Source: Paguma larvata (taxonomy: Eukaryota; Chordata; Mammalia; Carnivora; Viverridae). From it: 64,000 bases of DNA. Of the stretch, positions 32,385 to 42,699 are shown in pieces (position 1 is the first letter of the stretch; the number at the start of each line of letters is the position of its first letter). The DNA lies in assembly GCA_030068075.1 (NCBI GenBank), contig CM057825.1, forward strand, positions 125,200,739-125,264,738, in the 5' to 3' direction. The notes beneath the pieces are model-generated. The model saw nothing but the letters and a program-made list of their open reading frames with translations, searched no databases and had not been told where the DNA came from. A program made the position numbers and the translations under genes.

Positions 32385-33600
32385 AAACGCTTGATATTAA
32401 AGCCAGGTAAGGAAATTTATAAATCAATCTCATGCATGGATGTAGATGTAAAAATCTTAAACAAAACGTTTGTAAAGAGCACCCACAAGCATAATAAGAA
32501 ATGAAGAGACAGCCATAAGCAAGCAGAGCTGGTTTCAGGAATACAAGGAAGCTAGAACATTAGAAATGTATTAATATAAATTACTACTAAAAGAGAAAAA
32601 GGATGACTATCCCCATACAGACAGAAGAAACATTCGGAAAATTTCACATTCATTCATGTGTTTAAAAAAGAAATGAGGGGCGCCTGGGTGGGTCAATCAG
32701 CTGAGCATCTGACTTCGGGTCAGGTCATGATCTCACAGTGCATGGGTTTGAGCCCCACATCAGGCTCTGTGCTGACCGCTCAGAGCCTGGAGCCTGCTTC
32801 AGATTCTGTGTGTGTGTCCCTCTCCCTGCCTCTCCCCCACTCGTGCTCTGTCTCTCTCTCAAAAATAAATAAAAACTTAGAAAATTAAAAAAATAAAAAT
32901 TAAAAGGAAATGTTAGCAAATTAGGAATAGTAGGAAAAATCCTTAACATTTGAAGAAACATTGGCACTCAAAAGGATTATCTGCATAAGAAAAGCAAGAT
33001 GTGTACACAAACTCTTAGATTAAAACATATATATGGGTATAAACACAAATAGAATTAGTGAACTGGACACCACTAGTAGTAAGTTAGGATATGTCATTTT
33101 TAATTTCTTAGGCACAGTAGCAAACAAAATATACGATTCCATGAAACAAATTTAATGTGAGACCTTCAAGTCCTTTACGGGGACAGATGCAACACTTTAT
33201 TGAAGGTTATAAAATAAGAGCATTTGGAGAAATATACCAGGTTCATGGGTGGGAAAATACACTATAATAGAGGAGAAAATGTTCTGGATTAATCTATACA
33301 ATCAACGCAATTTCAAAGATTTTCTATCATATAACTTGACAAGCAGACTCTAAAAATTCACAAAGATTGAAGCCAAGAATAGGCAAGACAGTTTTCAGCA
33401 AGGAAAAGATGAAATATCTGTAAGATGGGGCCAGCTATCAACCTAGACAAAACAACGTGGATTTGGTGCAGAAAGAGAGAACTAGAAAAATGTAAAAAAA
33501 AAAAAAAGAGCTACAAAAACGATCCAGAATTTGAGAAAAACTAGAAAATACAAAGAGCTCAAACACTGAGTTTTTATAAAGACAAAAAGTGAGTTTTTAA
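32385..33600 (+). mobile_element. L1M ORF2 relic, second fragment
   Basis: 'aaatcaatctcatgcatgga', 'tgtagatgtaaaaatcttaa', 'ttagcaaattaggaatagta', 'ataccaggttcatgggtggg', 'attaatctatacaatcaacg' and 'aacttgacaagcagactcta' are reverse-transcriptase to C-terminal ORF2 blocks in correct order. Heavily mutated and interrupted by the SINE at 32677. Confidence 0.75.
32677..32900 (+). mobile_element. Felid CAN-SINE
   Basis: 'ggggcgcctgggtgggtcaa', 'gtcaggtcatgatctcacag', 'cagagcctggagcctgcttc', a CT block and an A-rich tail. It lies inside the L1M relic. Imperfect flanks 'aaaaaagaaatg' and 'taaaaggaaatg' may be the duplication. Confidence 0.95.
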
Positions 33601-33614
33601 AAAAATGCAACAGA

Positions 33615-33838
33615 GGGGATCCTGAGTGGCCCAGTCAGTTAGGTGTCCAACTTCAGCTCAGGTCATAATCTTACAGTTCATGAGTTCAAGCCCTACATCG
33701 GGCTCTGTGCTGACAGCTTGGAACCTGGAGCCTGCTTCAGATTCTGTGTCTCCCTCTCTCTATGCCCCTCCCCTGCTTGTACTCTGTCTCTCTCTCTCTC
33801 TCTCAAAAATAAACTTAAAAAAATTTTTTTAAAAAGGT
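33615..33838 (+). mobile_element. CAN-SINE, diverged head
   Basis: The head reads 'ggggatcctgagtggcccag', then 'ctcaggtcataatcttacag', 'gcttcagattctgtgtctcc', a (CT)n run and an AATAAA tail. Mutations in the head suggest an older insertion than its neighbours. Confidence 0.94.
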
Positions 33839-33899
33839 AACAGCAATTTACACTAAAGGGAACATAAACCTACTATAAACATTTTGAAAAGGTGCTTAA

Positions 33900-34340
33900 G
33901 GAGCTGCAATTATAAAAAAGCATATCATCAAATGATCAAGGTTTTTAGAGGGATCAAGGTTTTTATATTGCCAGTGGGAGTGGAAGTTTTTACAATCACT
34001 TTGCAAAGGAATTTAGAGGTATCTACATTGCATTAATTCTAAGACGCTTCTCAACCTCCACCCCCAATCCTACACCCTACATTTTAACATTTCTGAAATT
34101 CAGATTCATTTTACAGTTGTCATCCTCTTAAGATTCTAAATGATAACAATTTTGTTGCAACTTACCTTAGATGACCTCTTAGTTTTGATAAAATATACAG
34201 TAAAGTTGAGATGCTCACACTCTGTGATGCAACAGTTTGATTCCTACACGCAGCTCTAGAGAAACAACTACACACAAAGATATGTATCATGCTGCTCGCT
34301 GCAACATTTTTACTTTAAAAAATGTTATCCCAAGAAGCGA
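33900..34340 (+). mobile_element. Diverged L1M fragments
   Basis: 'tattgccagtgggagtggaa', 'caatcactttgcaaaggaat' and later 'agctctagagaaacaactac', 'catgctgctcgctgcaacat' resemble L1M ORF2 3' blocks. The intervening 34035-34190 is not recognised. Confidence 0.5.
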
Positions 34341-34344
34341 GCAA

Positions 34345-34575
34345 AGTTGGTTTCTTTAACTCTTGTACCAGTAAGGATTACTTTTACTACTGTTAGTAAA
34401 GCGGCCTTAAGCAGAGAAAAATGCATTATCTTCCCTAAGAAATCGAGGAGAGGTGCTTGATTTTATGGCTCAGCGAGGACCTCAGGACCCCAGATTCTTT
34501 CCATTTCTCTGCTTTGCCATGGTTGGCTTGCTGGCTCCTTCACTTATACTTCCAAAGCTGCAGGCACAGAATTCT
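34345..34575. other. Probable old interspersed repeat, family not named
   Basis: 'ccttaagcagagaaaaatgc', 'tggctcagcgaggacctcag' and 'tctgctttgccatggttggc' recall a mammal-wide repeat. No gene is evident. Confidence 0.35.
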
Positions 34576-34579
34576 GGAC

Positions 34580-34945
34580 TTCAAGCTGTTTGATTACAAA
34601 GCTGTAATGATCAAGACACTATGGTACTGGTACAAAAAAAGAGACACGGATCAATGGAACAGAATAGATAATCCAGAAATGAACCCACAAATCTTCGACA
34701 AAGCAGGAAAGAGTATCTAAAGGATAAAAGACTGTTCAGAAAATGCTGTCAGGAAAACTGGACAGTGACATGGAGAAGAATGAACCTGGACCACTTTCTT
34801 ACACCACACACAAAAATAAATTCGAAATGGATGAAAGACCTAAATGTAAGACAGGAAACCATCAAAATCCTAGAGGAAAAAACAGGCAGCAACGCTTTTG
34901 ACCTTGGCCGCAACAACAAACTATCCTTGTTCACTTCTTGATCAC
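34580..34945 (+). mobile_element. L1 ORF2 internal fragment
   Basis: 'tacaaagctgtaatgatcaa', 'gacactatggtactggtaca', 'atcaatggaacagaatagat', 'gaacctggaccactttctta' and 'aaacaggcagcaacgctttt' match the ORF2 region downstream of reverse transcriptase. It is fairly well preserved and has lost both ends. Confidence 0.9.
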
Positions 34946-34959
34946 AGCATTTCTGACTT

Positions 34960-35335
34960 AACTATAACGTCTAGGGTCTTCAAATTAACTCTTTATTCTT
35001 GCTCTTACATTTGTTTCCACATTTTTAGTTTCAAATAACTGTAGATGCACACGAAGCTGCAAAGACAGTGCAAGGAAGTGTTGTGTACACACCACCCAAT
35101 TCCTCCCAATGGTTACATCTTCCGTTAACTTTAAGACAATATCAAACCAGGAAGGTGGCATTGGTGCAGTGTGCCTGTGCAGAGCCTGATGTCATTGTAT
35201 CACACGTGTACATATGCAAAACCACCACCAGAGAGTAGAGCCACGAAGACTTCCCTCGTGACATCCTTCATAGTCACACTCCCTGTGCTCTCTCCACCCA
35301 TCCCTCACCCCTGAAACAACTATCTTGTTCTCTTC
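34960..35335 (-). mobile_element. L1M 3' UTR relic
   Basis: 'tcctcccaatggttacatct', 'agacaatatcaaaccaggaa', 'ggtggcattggtgcagtgtg', 'acttccctcgtgacatcctt' and 'cacccatccctcacccctga' are the reversed blocks of an L1M 3' UTR. Confidence 0.75.
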
Positions 35336-35347
35336 CTATCATTATTT

Positions 35348-35515
35348 AAATTTTTTAAATGTTTATTTATTCTCGAAGGAGAGATGTACAGAGCACAAGC
35401 AGGGGAAGAGGCAGAGAGAGGGAGACAGAGAATCCCTAAGCAGACTTCAGGCTCCTGGCTGTCAGTGCAGAGCCTGACGTGGGGCTTGAACCCACAAACC
35501 TCGAGATCAGGCACC
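35348..35515 (-). mobile_element. CAN-SINE with an internal head deletion
   Basis: Tail 'tttaaatgtttatttattct', body 'agcagacttcaggctcctgg' and 'cctgacgtggggcttgaacc', then directly 'tcgagatcaggcaccc'. About 40 bp between 'gagatca' and 'ggcacc' (the B-box-to-A-box interval) is missing. Flanks are 'ctatcattattt' and 'ctatcgttattt'. Confidence 0.92.
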
Positions 35516-35577
35516 CTATCGTTATTTTAGACAGTAAAACACTATCCTTTGCTTCCTTTTTCAAGCATCACAAAAAT

Positions 35578-35740
35578 AAGATGGATGGATGGATGGATCG
35601 ATGGATGGAAGGAAGGAAGGATGAAAGGAAGGGAGAAAAGAAGGAAGGATGAAGGGAAGAGAGGAAAAATGGAAGGGAGGGAGAGACGAAGGGAGGGAGG
35701 AAGGATGGATAGATGGATGGATGGATGGAAGGAATAAAAA
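35578..35740. repeat. (GGAT)n/(GGAA)n tetranucleotide repeat
   Basis: Imperfect GGAT blocks at both ends enclose GGAA and GGGA variants. Purine-rich throughout apart from T in GGAT. Likely length-variable. Confidence 0.95.
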
Positions 35741-35779
35741 AGCAAATGCAATAAAACATTATAATGTTATGGAATTAGT

Positions 35780-36330
35780 TACAGAATCTGGGTATATAGT
35801 TCTTCACTGCACATTTCTTTGATCTGCCTATATGCTTGAAAGTTTTCATACATACAATATTTTAACAAAATTAATCTAAATGTCCACCAATAGGGGAATA
35901 GATGAGTAAATTATATTTCTACAATGGATTACTTGACAGCATTCAAAATGAAGGAAATAGGGGCACCTGGGTGGCTCAGTCAGGGGAGTGTCCAACTTTG
36001 GCTCAGGTCATGATCTCACAGTTGGTGGGTTCCAACCCCATATCAAGGCTCTGTGCCCACAGCTCAGACCCTGGAGCCTGCTTCAGATTCTGTGTCTCCC
36101 TCTCTCTCTGCTCCTCCCCTACTCATGCTCTGTCTCTGTCTCTCTCTCTCTCTCTCAGAAAATAAATGTTAAAATTTTTTGAAATATTAAAAAAAAAACA
36201 AAATGAAGGAACTAAATCCATATGTAACAATATGGATAAATCTTAAAATTAGCATTTGGATTAAATTGCAGAATAACCCATGTAATATAATAACACACCC
36301 AACATCACAAGGATAATCACCACTTTGAGG
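35780..36330 (+). mobile_element. L1M/HAL1 3' relic interrupted by a SINE
   Basis: 'taaatgtccaccaatagggg', 'gatgagtaaattatatttct', then after the SINE 'gtaacaatatggataaatct' follow an old L1M ORF2 end in plus orientation. Confidence 0.65.
35959..36198 (+). mobile_element. Felid CAN-SINE
   Basis: 'ggggcacctgggtggctcag', 'ctcaggtcatgatctcacag', 'tggagcctgcttcagattct', a (CT)n block and an A-rich tail. A perfect 13-bp duplication 'caaaatgaaggaa' flanks it (35944-35956 and 36199-36211). Confidence 0.97.
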
Positions 36331-36432
36331 CTGTTTTTCCTACTTGTTTTCATAATTGGTTACATAATAACATCACACGTGACAACTGGGTATTGGTGAG
36401 GATATAGGTGCAGGCCAAATTCTTTTTATTTT

Positions 36433-36637
36433 GGGGGTGCCTGGGTGGCTAAGTTGGTTAAGTGTCCAACTCTGGATTTTGGTCATGGTCTTGCAGTTCT
36501 TGAGTGCAAGCCCCGTGCTGGGCTCCTCACTGACAGTGCAGCGCCTGCTTGGGTTTCTCTCTCTCTTTGTCCCTCCCCTGCTCTCTCTATCTCTCTCTCT
36601 AAAGAAATAAACAAACTTAAAAAATGTTTAAAAAACC
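36433..36637 (+). mobile_element. Felid CAN-SINE, short-body subtype
   Basis: 'gggtgcctgggtggctaagt', 'ggtcatggtcttgcagttct', 'cagtgcagcgcctgcttggg' and a CT block. The 'cagtgcagcgcctgcttggg' body differs from the 'cagctcagagcctggagcct' body of most copies here, marking a different subfamily. Duplications 'ctttttatttt' occur at 36422-36432 and 36638-36648. Confidence 0.95.
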
Positions 36638-36649
36638 CTTTTTATTTTA

Positions 36650-37410
36650 TTTTTATATTTGAAATCTTTTATTATTAAAGGAAACGCGAGTAAAAAAAAG
36701 GACATATCACCTAAGCCTGCAGAGAACGGAAGATGCAGGCTCAGAAGTGTACCTCAGAAAAGTGTGAGTCAGCTTACGCATGTGTCTCCTTATAGTGTCT
36801 CAAATTATGGGACACATTTGCCAGTTACTTTACTTAGAAGAACAAGGTACTTCAGTGAGAAAACACATTATCTTGAAAGGGCTTCACTCAAAGCTAGCTT
36901 TAGGTATTTACCGAAGCTCCATGACGGCATCGGTAAACAAGGAAGCAGGTAAATTTAACACACAGTTTAGTAATTATCCCTGGGAGTGTGGCCTTACTAG
37001 TTGCAAGCGTGGGTTATCATTACAAACTAAACCTGTGAAGCCACTTCAAAAGAAAACAACCTAAGAGCTCGGACTGTGTAGCCAGTGAACGTACACGGAC
37101 AAGTATTTTTTAAAAACCAAAACTTCTCATGCCTTTCTTATCCCAAAGTCAAGACAGTGCTACCTTCGGTGAGGAGAAACGAGTTTTGATCTTCTGAGTA
37201 CCTGGAAATATTGATTCCAGGTCTCTGTCTGGGTGGCTGGGACAAAAGCGTCCACTGTGTAATTATCCACTGAACCATTCGCATGCTCTACGCATGTCTC
37301 TGTATTTTGTTATGTTTTCGCAATAAAATAAGAGGTATCCTAAATGAGTGTAAATGAGGACCGGGGGCTTGGAATACAATTTTTAGTTACGGTATCACTT
37401 GTGGTCTCAA
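36650..37410. other. Unique sequence
   Basis: No named repeat was found. Well-mixed, CpG-poor sequence with AT-rich cores such as 'tttagtaattatccctggga'. The overlapping 97- and 94-codon frames at 36659-37064 resemble no known protein. Confidence 0.4.
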
Positions 37411-37426
37411 AAAGCTGCTGTCTCTC

Positions 37427-37640
37427 GGGGTGCCTGGGTGGCTCAGTCAATTAAGCATCCAACTCTTGATTTTGGCTCGGGTCATGACCTTACAGTTCCT
37501 GAGATCGAGCCACATGTCAGGCTCTGTGATAACTGCATGGAGCCTGCTTGGGATCTTCTCTCTCCTTCTTTCTCTGCCCCTCCCTGGCTCTCTCTCTCTT
37601 TCAAAATAAATAAATAAACTTAAAAAAAAAAAGTGTTTAT
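37427..37640 (+). mobile_element. Felid CAN-SINE, short-body subtype
   Basis: 'ggggtgcctgggtggctcag', 'tcttgattttggctcgggtc', 'catggagcctgcttgggatc', a CT block and 'aaaataaataaataaact'. A 16-bp duplication 'aaagctgctgtctctc' / 'aaaggtgctgtctctc' lies at 37411-37426 and 37641-37656. Confidence 0.97.
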
Positions 37641-37656
37641 AAAGGTGCTGTCTCTC

Positions 37657-39295
37657 TAACACGTTGGAGGAGGAAAGCTGGCACACTGAGAAAAAATAAA
37701 GTGACTGGGGAGTGGCTCCGTCACACCAGAGGAAATCGCGTTAAGAAATGCATGTCAACATTTGGGTGGAATTATTTCCTGAAACGTTGAGTGAAAAAGA
37801 CGCCTCCTTTCCAAATTCTAATTGTCCATGTAATTTGAAGTATGTGTGTAACAATACACTCAACGTATCATTCTTAAAAGAGGTGGATACGAGACCACGA
37901 AGTCTCTATCCCACAGCTGTAAACTGTGTAATTCAGCTAACGATTCTGGAAAGGTAAGAATCTCGTGGAGAAAAGTCAGTCGCCGTATATTTGGGGGCCA
38001 TCTTGCGTATAGGTATTGCAATTTTTCGTCACTGACAAAACTGGAAGCTAGGGATCTTTCTTTCTCTCACAGAAGGTGTATCTCACGGACTTATCAACAG
38101 TTACATCCCAGGTTCCCATTCTCTCAAGTGGAGCAAAGGAAGGAGGGAAGAGTTTGATCTCCCTGAAGGAAAGATTACCCCCCAAAGACTCAGAGATAAA
38201 GAAAAATAATAGAGTTGTCAAAAAGATTTCACTCTCCCTGTGGTCTTGATAGATATTCGTCAACTGTTGTCAGAGCGGCTTGTCATTTGAATGCCGTGTT
38301 CTTCCCTGAAAAACAAGGAACGACCGGCACTGGCAGCACAAAAGCAATAATTAGATAGAATCTGCACATTCCTAAATCATGACGCAAGAGGGGCATATGG
38401 CAGGACAAATCAGGGCTGGACAGGAAAGGTCTGCTATTTGATGAGGAAATACTGTCGGTCACTGTTGCATCATGTCAGGATACTGAGGTGGGGATGGAGA
38501 CAAGTGATAAGTGAATCTGTCTTATGGAAAATGAAAATTTAAAAACACACTCATAATTCATGCAGGCACGATAGCCCAAGAGCTTTAAGTCTTGGTACAG
38601 ATATAAAGCCTCTTATTTCACATAAAGCCTTTGAAGACCAGCAAGACCAACAAAAGCCCATTGTCAAGTTCATGTAATGATTTTTAGAGAGGTGTGCTTA
38701 TTTGATAGTTAAAAGAAAAAAAAAACACCACATAAATCGAGCATTCTGAGAGTGTATTTGCAGAGTCTGTTCTCAAACTGCCCTTCAGTGATATCCAGAG
38801 AAAGTTCCTTCTGATACTGATTACATGACATTGGCAAGGTCCTAGAGGACATCCAGTCACAAGGTGTGGAAGTGACGTGAGGTCTATGTGATGTACCCAG
38901 GAGGTTCATAATTGTCAAATCTCTGTTTTACATGTGATCAGTGTGCTTAGAACTTTCTTAAAACCATAGTCGCACAAGAGATATGAAGACCTATGTGTGG
39001 TCCAGATGTGAGGATATTAGGAGAGTTGTTTGAAGATAAGTAGTATGGTGTTTAAGAAGTCAAAAGACTTAAATGGATAAAGAGGACTAAATGGAGGCCT
39101 GGGCGTAGACCATGTAGGTTCAGAAATACACACATAAATCCAAGTATGCGAAAACTCAACTGATTTCTGGGGAACGGAAAATTCAAGTGGTGTGTCCACT
39201 CACTCCAAAGAAGCCCTGGTTCAGGCAGGAACACTGATGCAATTAGGCCACGACTGGCACTAGGAGGTAGGCTTTCAAAGCCTGATTGCTTCACT
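37657..39295. other. Unique sequence
   Basis: About 1.6 kb without a named repeat, apart from short A runs. Portions such as 37740-37880 ('ccaaattctaattgtccatg', 'taatttgaagtatgtgtgta') look conserved-like. No exon structure is evident. Confidence 0.4.
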
Positions 39296-39299
39296 CTAG

Positions 39300-39850
39300 A
39301 ATTAAAAACCACAGTGGTTTCCCACTTGTCTTATGAGAAAGTCCCAATCCCTACTACGACTATTTTGGTTAGCTCCTTCTAAGATCTTGAGCCCAGGATT
39401 CTAGACCATATGACTCATTAAGGAAGAGCTTCCAAGAGATTACAGATGAGCTGGAAAGGACGAGGAGATAAGGAAGAGTGATGCTCCATGTTACGTCCGG
39501 TCCCCAGCCTGACCCTGCAGCCTGACTCCGTTTGCAGTGTGTCAAGACAAAGAGACTAAAGGCCCGTGCTCCTCACCACTCAGCCACTGGCTAGGGGCCA
39601 CCCCGGGGACACAAGCTGTTCTCAGTACTGAGGTGGCTCCAGGCAGCCAAGGGCAATGCTCTGAAGGCCACAAATGGCAGCCGCTGGCGGCGAAGCACAG
39701 AGAGGCTGGGGGAGGAGGGGGTGTGTGCACTGAAGGAGTAGAAGGGATGAGTGACAATGTGGGAAAGAGAAAATGTAAGTCGGCTCCATAGTGACCTACA
39801 AGGCCAGCGTGACCTAGCTCTCTGCATCCTCGTCTTCCCTCAAGCTCTCT
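39300..39850 (+). mobile_element. L2-like fragments
   Basis: 'accacagtggtttcccactt', 'gagaaagtcccaatccctac' near 39310 and 'acctacaaggccagcgtgac', 'ctctctgcatcctcgtcttc' near 39793 are L2 3' UTR blocks. The intervening 39430-39780 is unassigned. Confidence 0.5.
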
Positions 39851-39854
39851 GGAT

Positions 39855-40250
39855 TACACGGGGTTCTCCAGAAAATGAGAACCAATATAAAGAGGTTTAT
39901 TCTAAGAAACCGGCTCACGTGACTATGGAGGCCGAGAAGTCCCACGATCTTCTATCAGCAAGCGGAGGCCCGGAGAGCTGGTAGTGCCGCTCTAGGCTGC
40001 GCGCGAGAGAAGTCCCACGTCCCAGCAGAGAGCGCAAGCTCTCCCTTACTCCCCTGTTTGTTCTGTTCAGATTTCCAAGAGACGGAAGAGGCCCACCCAC
40101 CCTGGGGCAGGCACGCCACTAAGTCAGCCAATCCAAATGCTGATCTCATCCGGAAACACCATCGCAGACACACCCAGAATAACGTGTGTAGCCAAATATC
40201 TGGGCACCCGGGGCTCGGTCCAGTCAACACGTAAAATCAACCATCACACG
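39855..40250. mobile_element. Mammal-wide interspersed repeat, family not named
   Basis: 'gggttctccagaaaatgaga', 'aagaggtttattctaagaaa', 'ggctcacgtgactatggagg', 'gcccacccaccctggggcag', 'atgctgatctcatccggaaa' and 'ccaaatatctgggcacccgg' reproduce a very common mammalian repeat almost completely (about 390 bp). I do not assign a family name. Confidence 0.7.
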
Positions 40251-40960
40251 CCCCCGGTCTCCGAACACGTGCCACAGGCCCAGTGCACAGTGTATGAACG
40301 CGAGTTCAAGCCAGCCCAAGAATAAGGGAGGTGATGCTGGCCAGGCAAGATGCTGAGTTCTGAAAGGGGTACCAGAGAAAAAGTTACAATGACCTCATTC
40401 CAAAAAGAAGTTAGTGGTTTTAGTCATTTTTTTTTCCCCAATGAGTATTATCTTTTAAAGCACAGACTAGCTGTTTATTCTACTGAGATCCAGAAGCCCA
40501 GGGAAAGGACTGGGGCCTTTGCTCTTCAAGATCCTTTCTCAAAGGAGACTGTACCCTCCCCAATGGAGTGAAAATGGGCTCTTCAGGGGGATGTCAAAAC
40601 AATCCTATGCTTTTTATGTCTACAGCACAGATACACATGTAACAGATAAACAAACACAGTGTATCTATGGTGCTAAAAGTTCATGGGGAAATAGGAAAAA
40701 AATGTCTAAACTGGTTTAGGGTAGTGAAGCAAATAATTTTTATAAAGGTTGAAAAACATGGTACTAAAACCATAAATATCTAAAGCTGGAAGGGGGCACC
40801 TCCTCCTCCAAACATCTTACAAAAAGCACCTGAAAGACCCAGACGCTCAGAATTGCCAAGGTCACAAAGGGGGTTATTGAACATGCTTGGCAGAGACCAT
40901 GATTTTTTTTTTGTCCTAGACCAACGTATGGTCCACTTTTTCATGCAAAAATAAATATGT
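40251..40960. other. Unassigned sequence
   Basis: No gene or named repeat was seen. A poly-T run of nine lies near 40900. Confidence 0.4.
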
Positions 40961-40963
40961 CCG

Positions 40964-41165
40964 TGGGGCACCTGGACGGCTCAGTCATTAATCACCTGAT
41001 GCTGGCTCGGATCATGATCTCAAGGTTTGTGGGTTCAAGCCCTGCATTGGGTTCTCTGTGGTCAGCTCAGAGCCTGGAGTCTGCTTTGGAGTCCATGGCT
41101 CCCTCTCTCTGCCCCTTCCCCACTCATGTTCGCTCTCTCTCTCTTTCAAAAGTAAGTAAACACTA
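40964..41165 (+). mobile_element. CAN-SINE
   Basis: 'ggggcacctggacggctcag', 'ggatcatgatctcaaggttt', 'cagctcagagcctggagtct', a CT block and 'aaaagtaagtaaacac'. It is followed by a short (TA)n at about 41171-41184. No clean flanking duplication was found, so it is probably older. Confidence 0.93.
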
Positions 41166-41189
41166 AAAAATTATATATATATATATCTG

Positions 41190-42075
41190 TATCCCTGCAA
41201 GCCAGGCGCAAGCCTCCCACACCGCCTTCACCTACCTTCCCCACTGAGGTGACACTATGGAAATAAACTCAATGGCATACATGATGTAATTATGCAACTC
41301 TGGGGTCCTTAGGAAGAGGTGTATTGTCTGAGTGGTGTGACCAGGGGCAGATGGAGAAGAAAGAACACGGAGAGAGGCCGGACAGAAGTGTACCGGAGAA
41401 CAAGGGGGAAGCAGAGCTTGGAGACGCTGGGAGAACAGAGGTGGCACATTTTTTTCTGACGCCCATTCATCCTTTATGCCTAAAGCCGGACTCTTTCTAC
41501 TGCCTCTTAAAATCCATCTGGAAAGCTGAAGAGATATGATGGGCAAAACGAAAACAGTAATAAAAAAAGAAGAAAAAAAAAGCAAATCCAGTGTAGGATA
41601 CTAAGGTTTCTGCTAATTCCGGGACCTCAGACTCACTGAGGGGGCGGTCAGTTTCGCCACTTTCCCCGGGGTCAGTCGTGTGTTGAGCACCTACTACGTG
41701 GCAGGCATTTTCCGAGGCACTGGGGTTGGCACTGGGGAAGGCGCTGACTGACAGCGATGGAAACCAGATTCGGCTCTAAATCCGGGCAAGTCAGAAATCT
41801 CATAAAGGCGCGCAGTACCTGAGACAGGTACAGGAACCCACATTTCACAGAGTCACCCTCCCCTCCACAGCCGGCCCTGGGGAGCCTAATTCCGGACGGC
41901 CGGAGGGAACCGGGCCTAGGGCCTAGGGCGAGGTCACACGCCAAGCCAGCTCCCCTCTGGCGGGCTTCCTCAACCACGCTGAAGCTGAAGGGTGGTCGGG
42001 ACGAAACGAAATCATGGGAACGGAAAAGGAAAAAGCAAGTAAATAAATAAATAAACGGAAGTTTTAATTGGCTTT
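41190..42075. other. Unique sequence upstream of the CpG island
   Basis: No gene was recognised. Contains a short old-repeat fragment at 41685-41730 ('gagcacctactacgtggcag') and an A/AAAT-rich stretch at about 42030-42055. CpG frequency rises from about 41740 onward. Confidence 0.45.
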
Positions 42076-42217
42076 ACTCTGATCTCCCCGCTGCGCTCGT
42101 AGCCCCGGCTTGGCAGCGTGTCCGCGCGGTTGCTAGGCAACCGTGCGCCGTGAGGCGGCCGCGACAGCCGCCCTCGCCGTCTTGCGGGTGGGAGTCTCCG
42201 GGCGTCTGGGGCGGAAG
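42067..42217. promoter_or_regulatory. Promoter core: CCAAT box, RFX X-box, ETS site
   Basis: An inverted CCAAT box ('attgg', 42067-42071) lies 56 bp before a near-perfect RFX X-box palindrome at 42127-42143, whose 13-bp core 'gttgctaggcaac' is at 42129-42141 (GTTGCT, 1-nt spacer, GGCAAC). An ETS core 'cggaag' follows at 42212-42217. RFX factors bind X-boxes of this form in promoters of ciliary genes and of MHC class II genes, often beside NF-Y. No TATA box is seen, as is usual in CpG-island promoters. The X-box is palindromic, so it does not by itself set direction. The plus direction is favoured by the downstream splice donor. Confidence 0.8.
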
Positions 42218-42660
42218 CCTGGCTCTCCAGCAGCCCTCCGCCGGGTCTGGGCGGCCCCCCGCGGCCTCGTCAATCCGCCTCCGACCCGCCGCTCAAAGGG
42301 GTCTCCTGGGCAAGCGCCTGGTGACACCTCAGTCGGCATGCGGCGACTTGGTGCTCAGGCTGGGACCCCAGGGACCCCAGACGGGCCCTCCGCGCCCCTC
42401 GAAGGCACGTCAACAGGGCAGGTGTGCGAGCCGCGGGGAGCCTCTCTCTGCCGTCTCCTTCCATCTCCGGGCCGGCGCCCCAGAGCAGGGGCTGTGCGGA
42501 CACGCCCGAGCCGCGTGCCAGCGCAGCCCAGCACTGCGCCCCCTGTGCCTCTGCTCCCCGTCTCCGGAGCGGGTACCGCTGCGGGCGCCCCGGGGTCTGG
42601 GGAGCACTCCCGGGCCCTCACAGGTAACCGTGCCGCATCATGCCCGGTTCCACAGGCTGC
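42080..42660. promoter_or_regulatory. CpG island
   Basis: Dense CpG and very high GC over about 580 bp, in sharp contrast to flanks that are CpG-poor. Examples are 'tgaggcggccgcgacagccg' and 'ggcggccccccgcggcctcg'. It contains no named repeat. This is the only classical CpG island in the window and the best evidence for a transcription start. Confidence 0.85.
42160..42623 (+). other. Candidate first exon of an unidentified transcript
   Basis: Downstream of the X-box, a frame stays open from 42143 past a strong splice donor at 42623/42624 ('ctcacag' then 'gtaacc'). The first ATG in that frame is at 42338-42340, which would give about 95 codons before the donor and leave phase 1. The predicted peptide is Arg, Pro, Gly and Ala rich with no domain I recognise, so it may instead be 5' UTR or a lncRNA exon. 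No following exon could be identified in the remaining 21 kb. The 5' boundary is approximate. Confidence 0.45.
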
Positions 42661-42699
42661 GTGAAGAACAGTGAGGCGCCCTGGAGTCCTGGGACCAGA

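Noticed and set aside
35542..35759. Ser/Pro/His-rich minus-strand frames
   Set aside because: Translations of the GGAT/GGAA tetranucleotide array.
42133..42339. Minus-strand frame in the CpG island as a divergent coding gene
   Set aside because: Short, Arg/Pro-rich and expected in GC-rich DNA. No donor was found on that strand.
42624..42657. A 34-bp mini-intron between the donor at 42624 and the acceptor-like 'ttccacag' ending near 42657
   Set aside because: Far shorter than mammalian introns allow.
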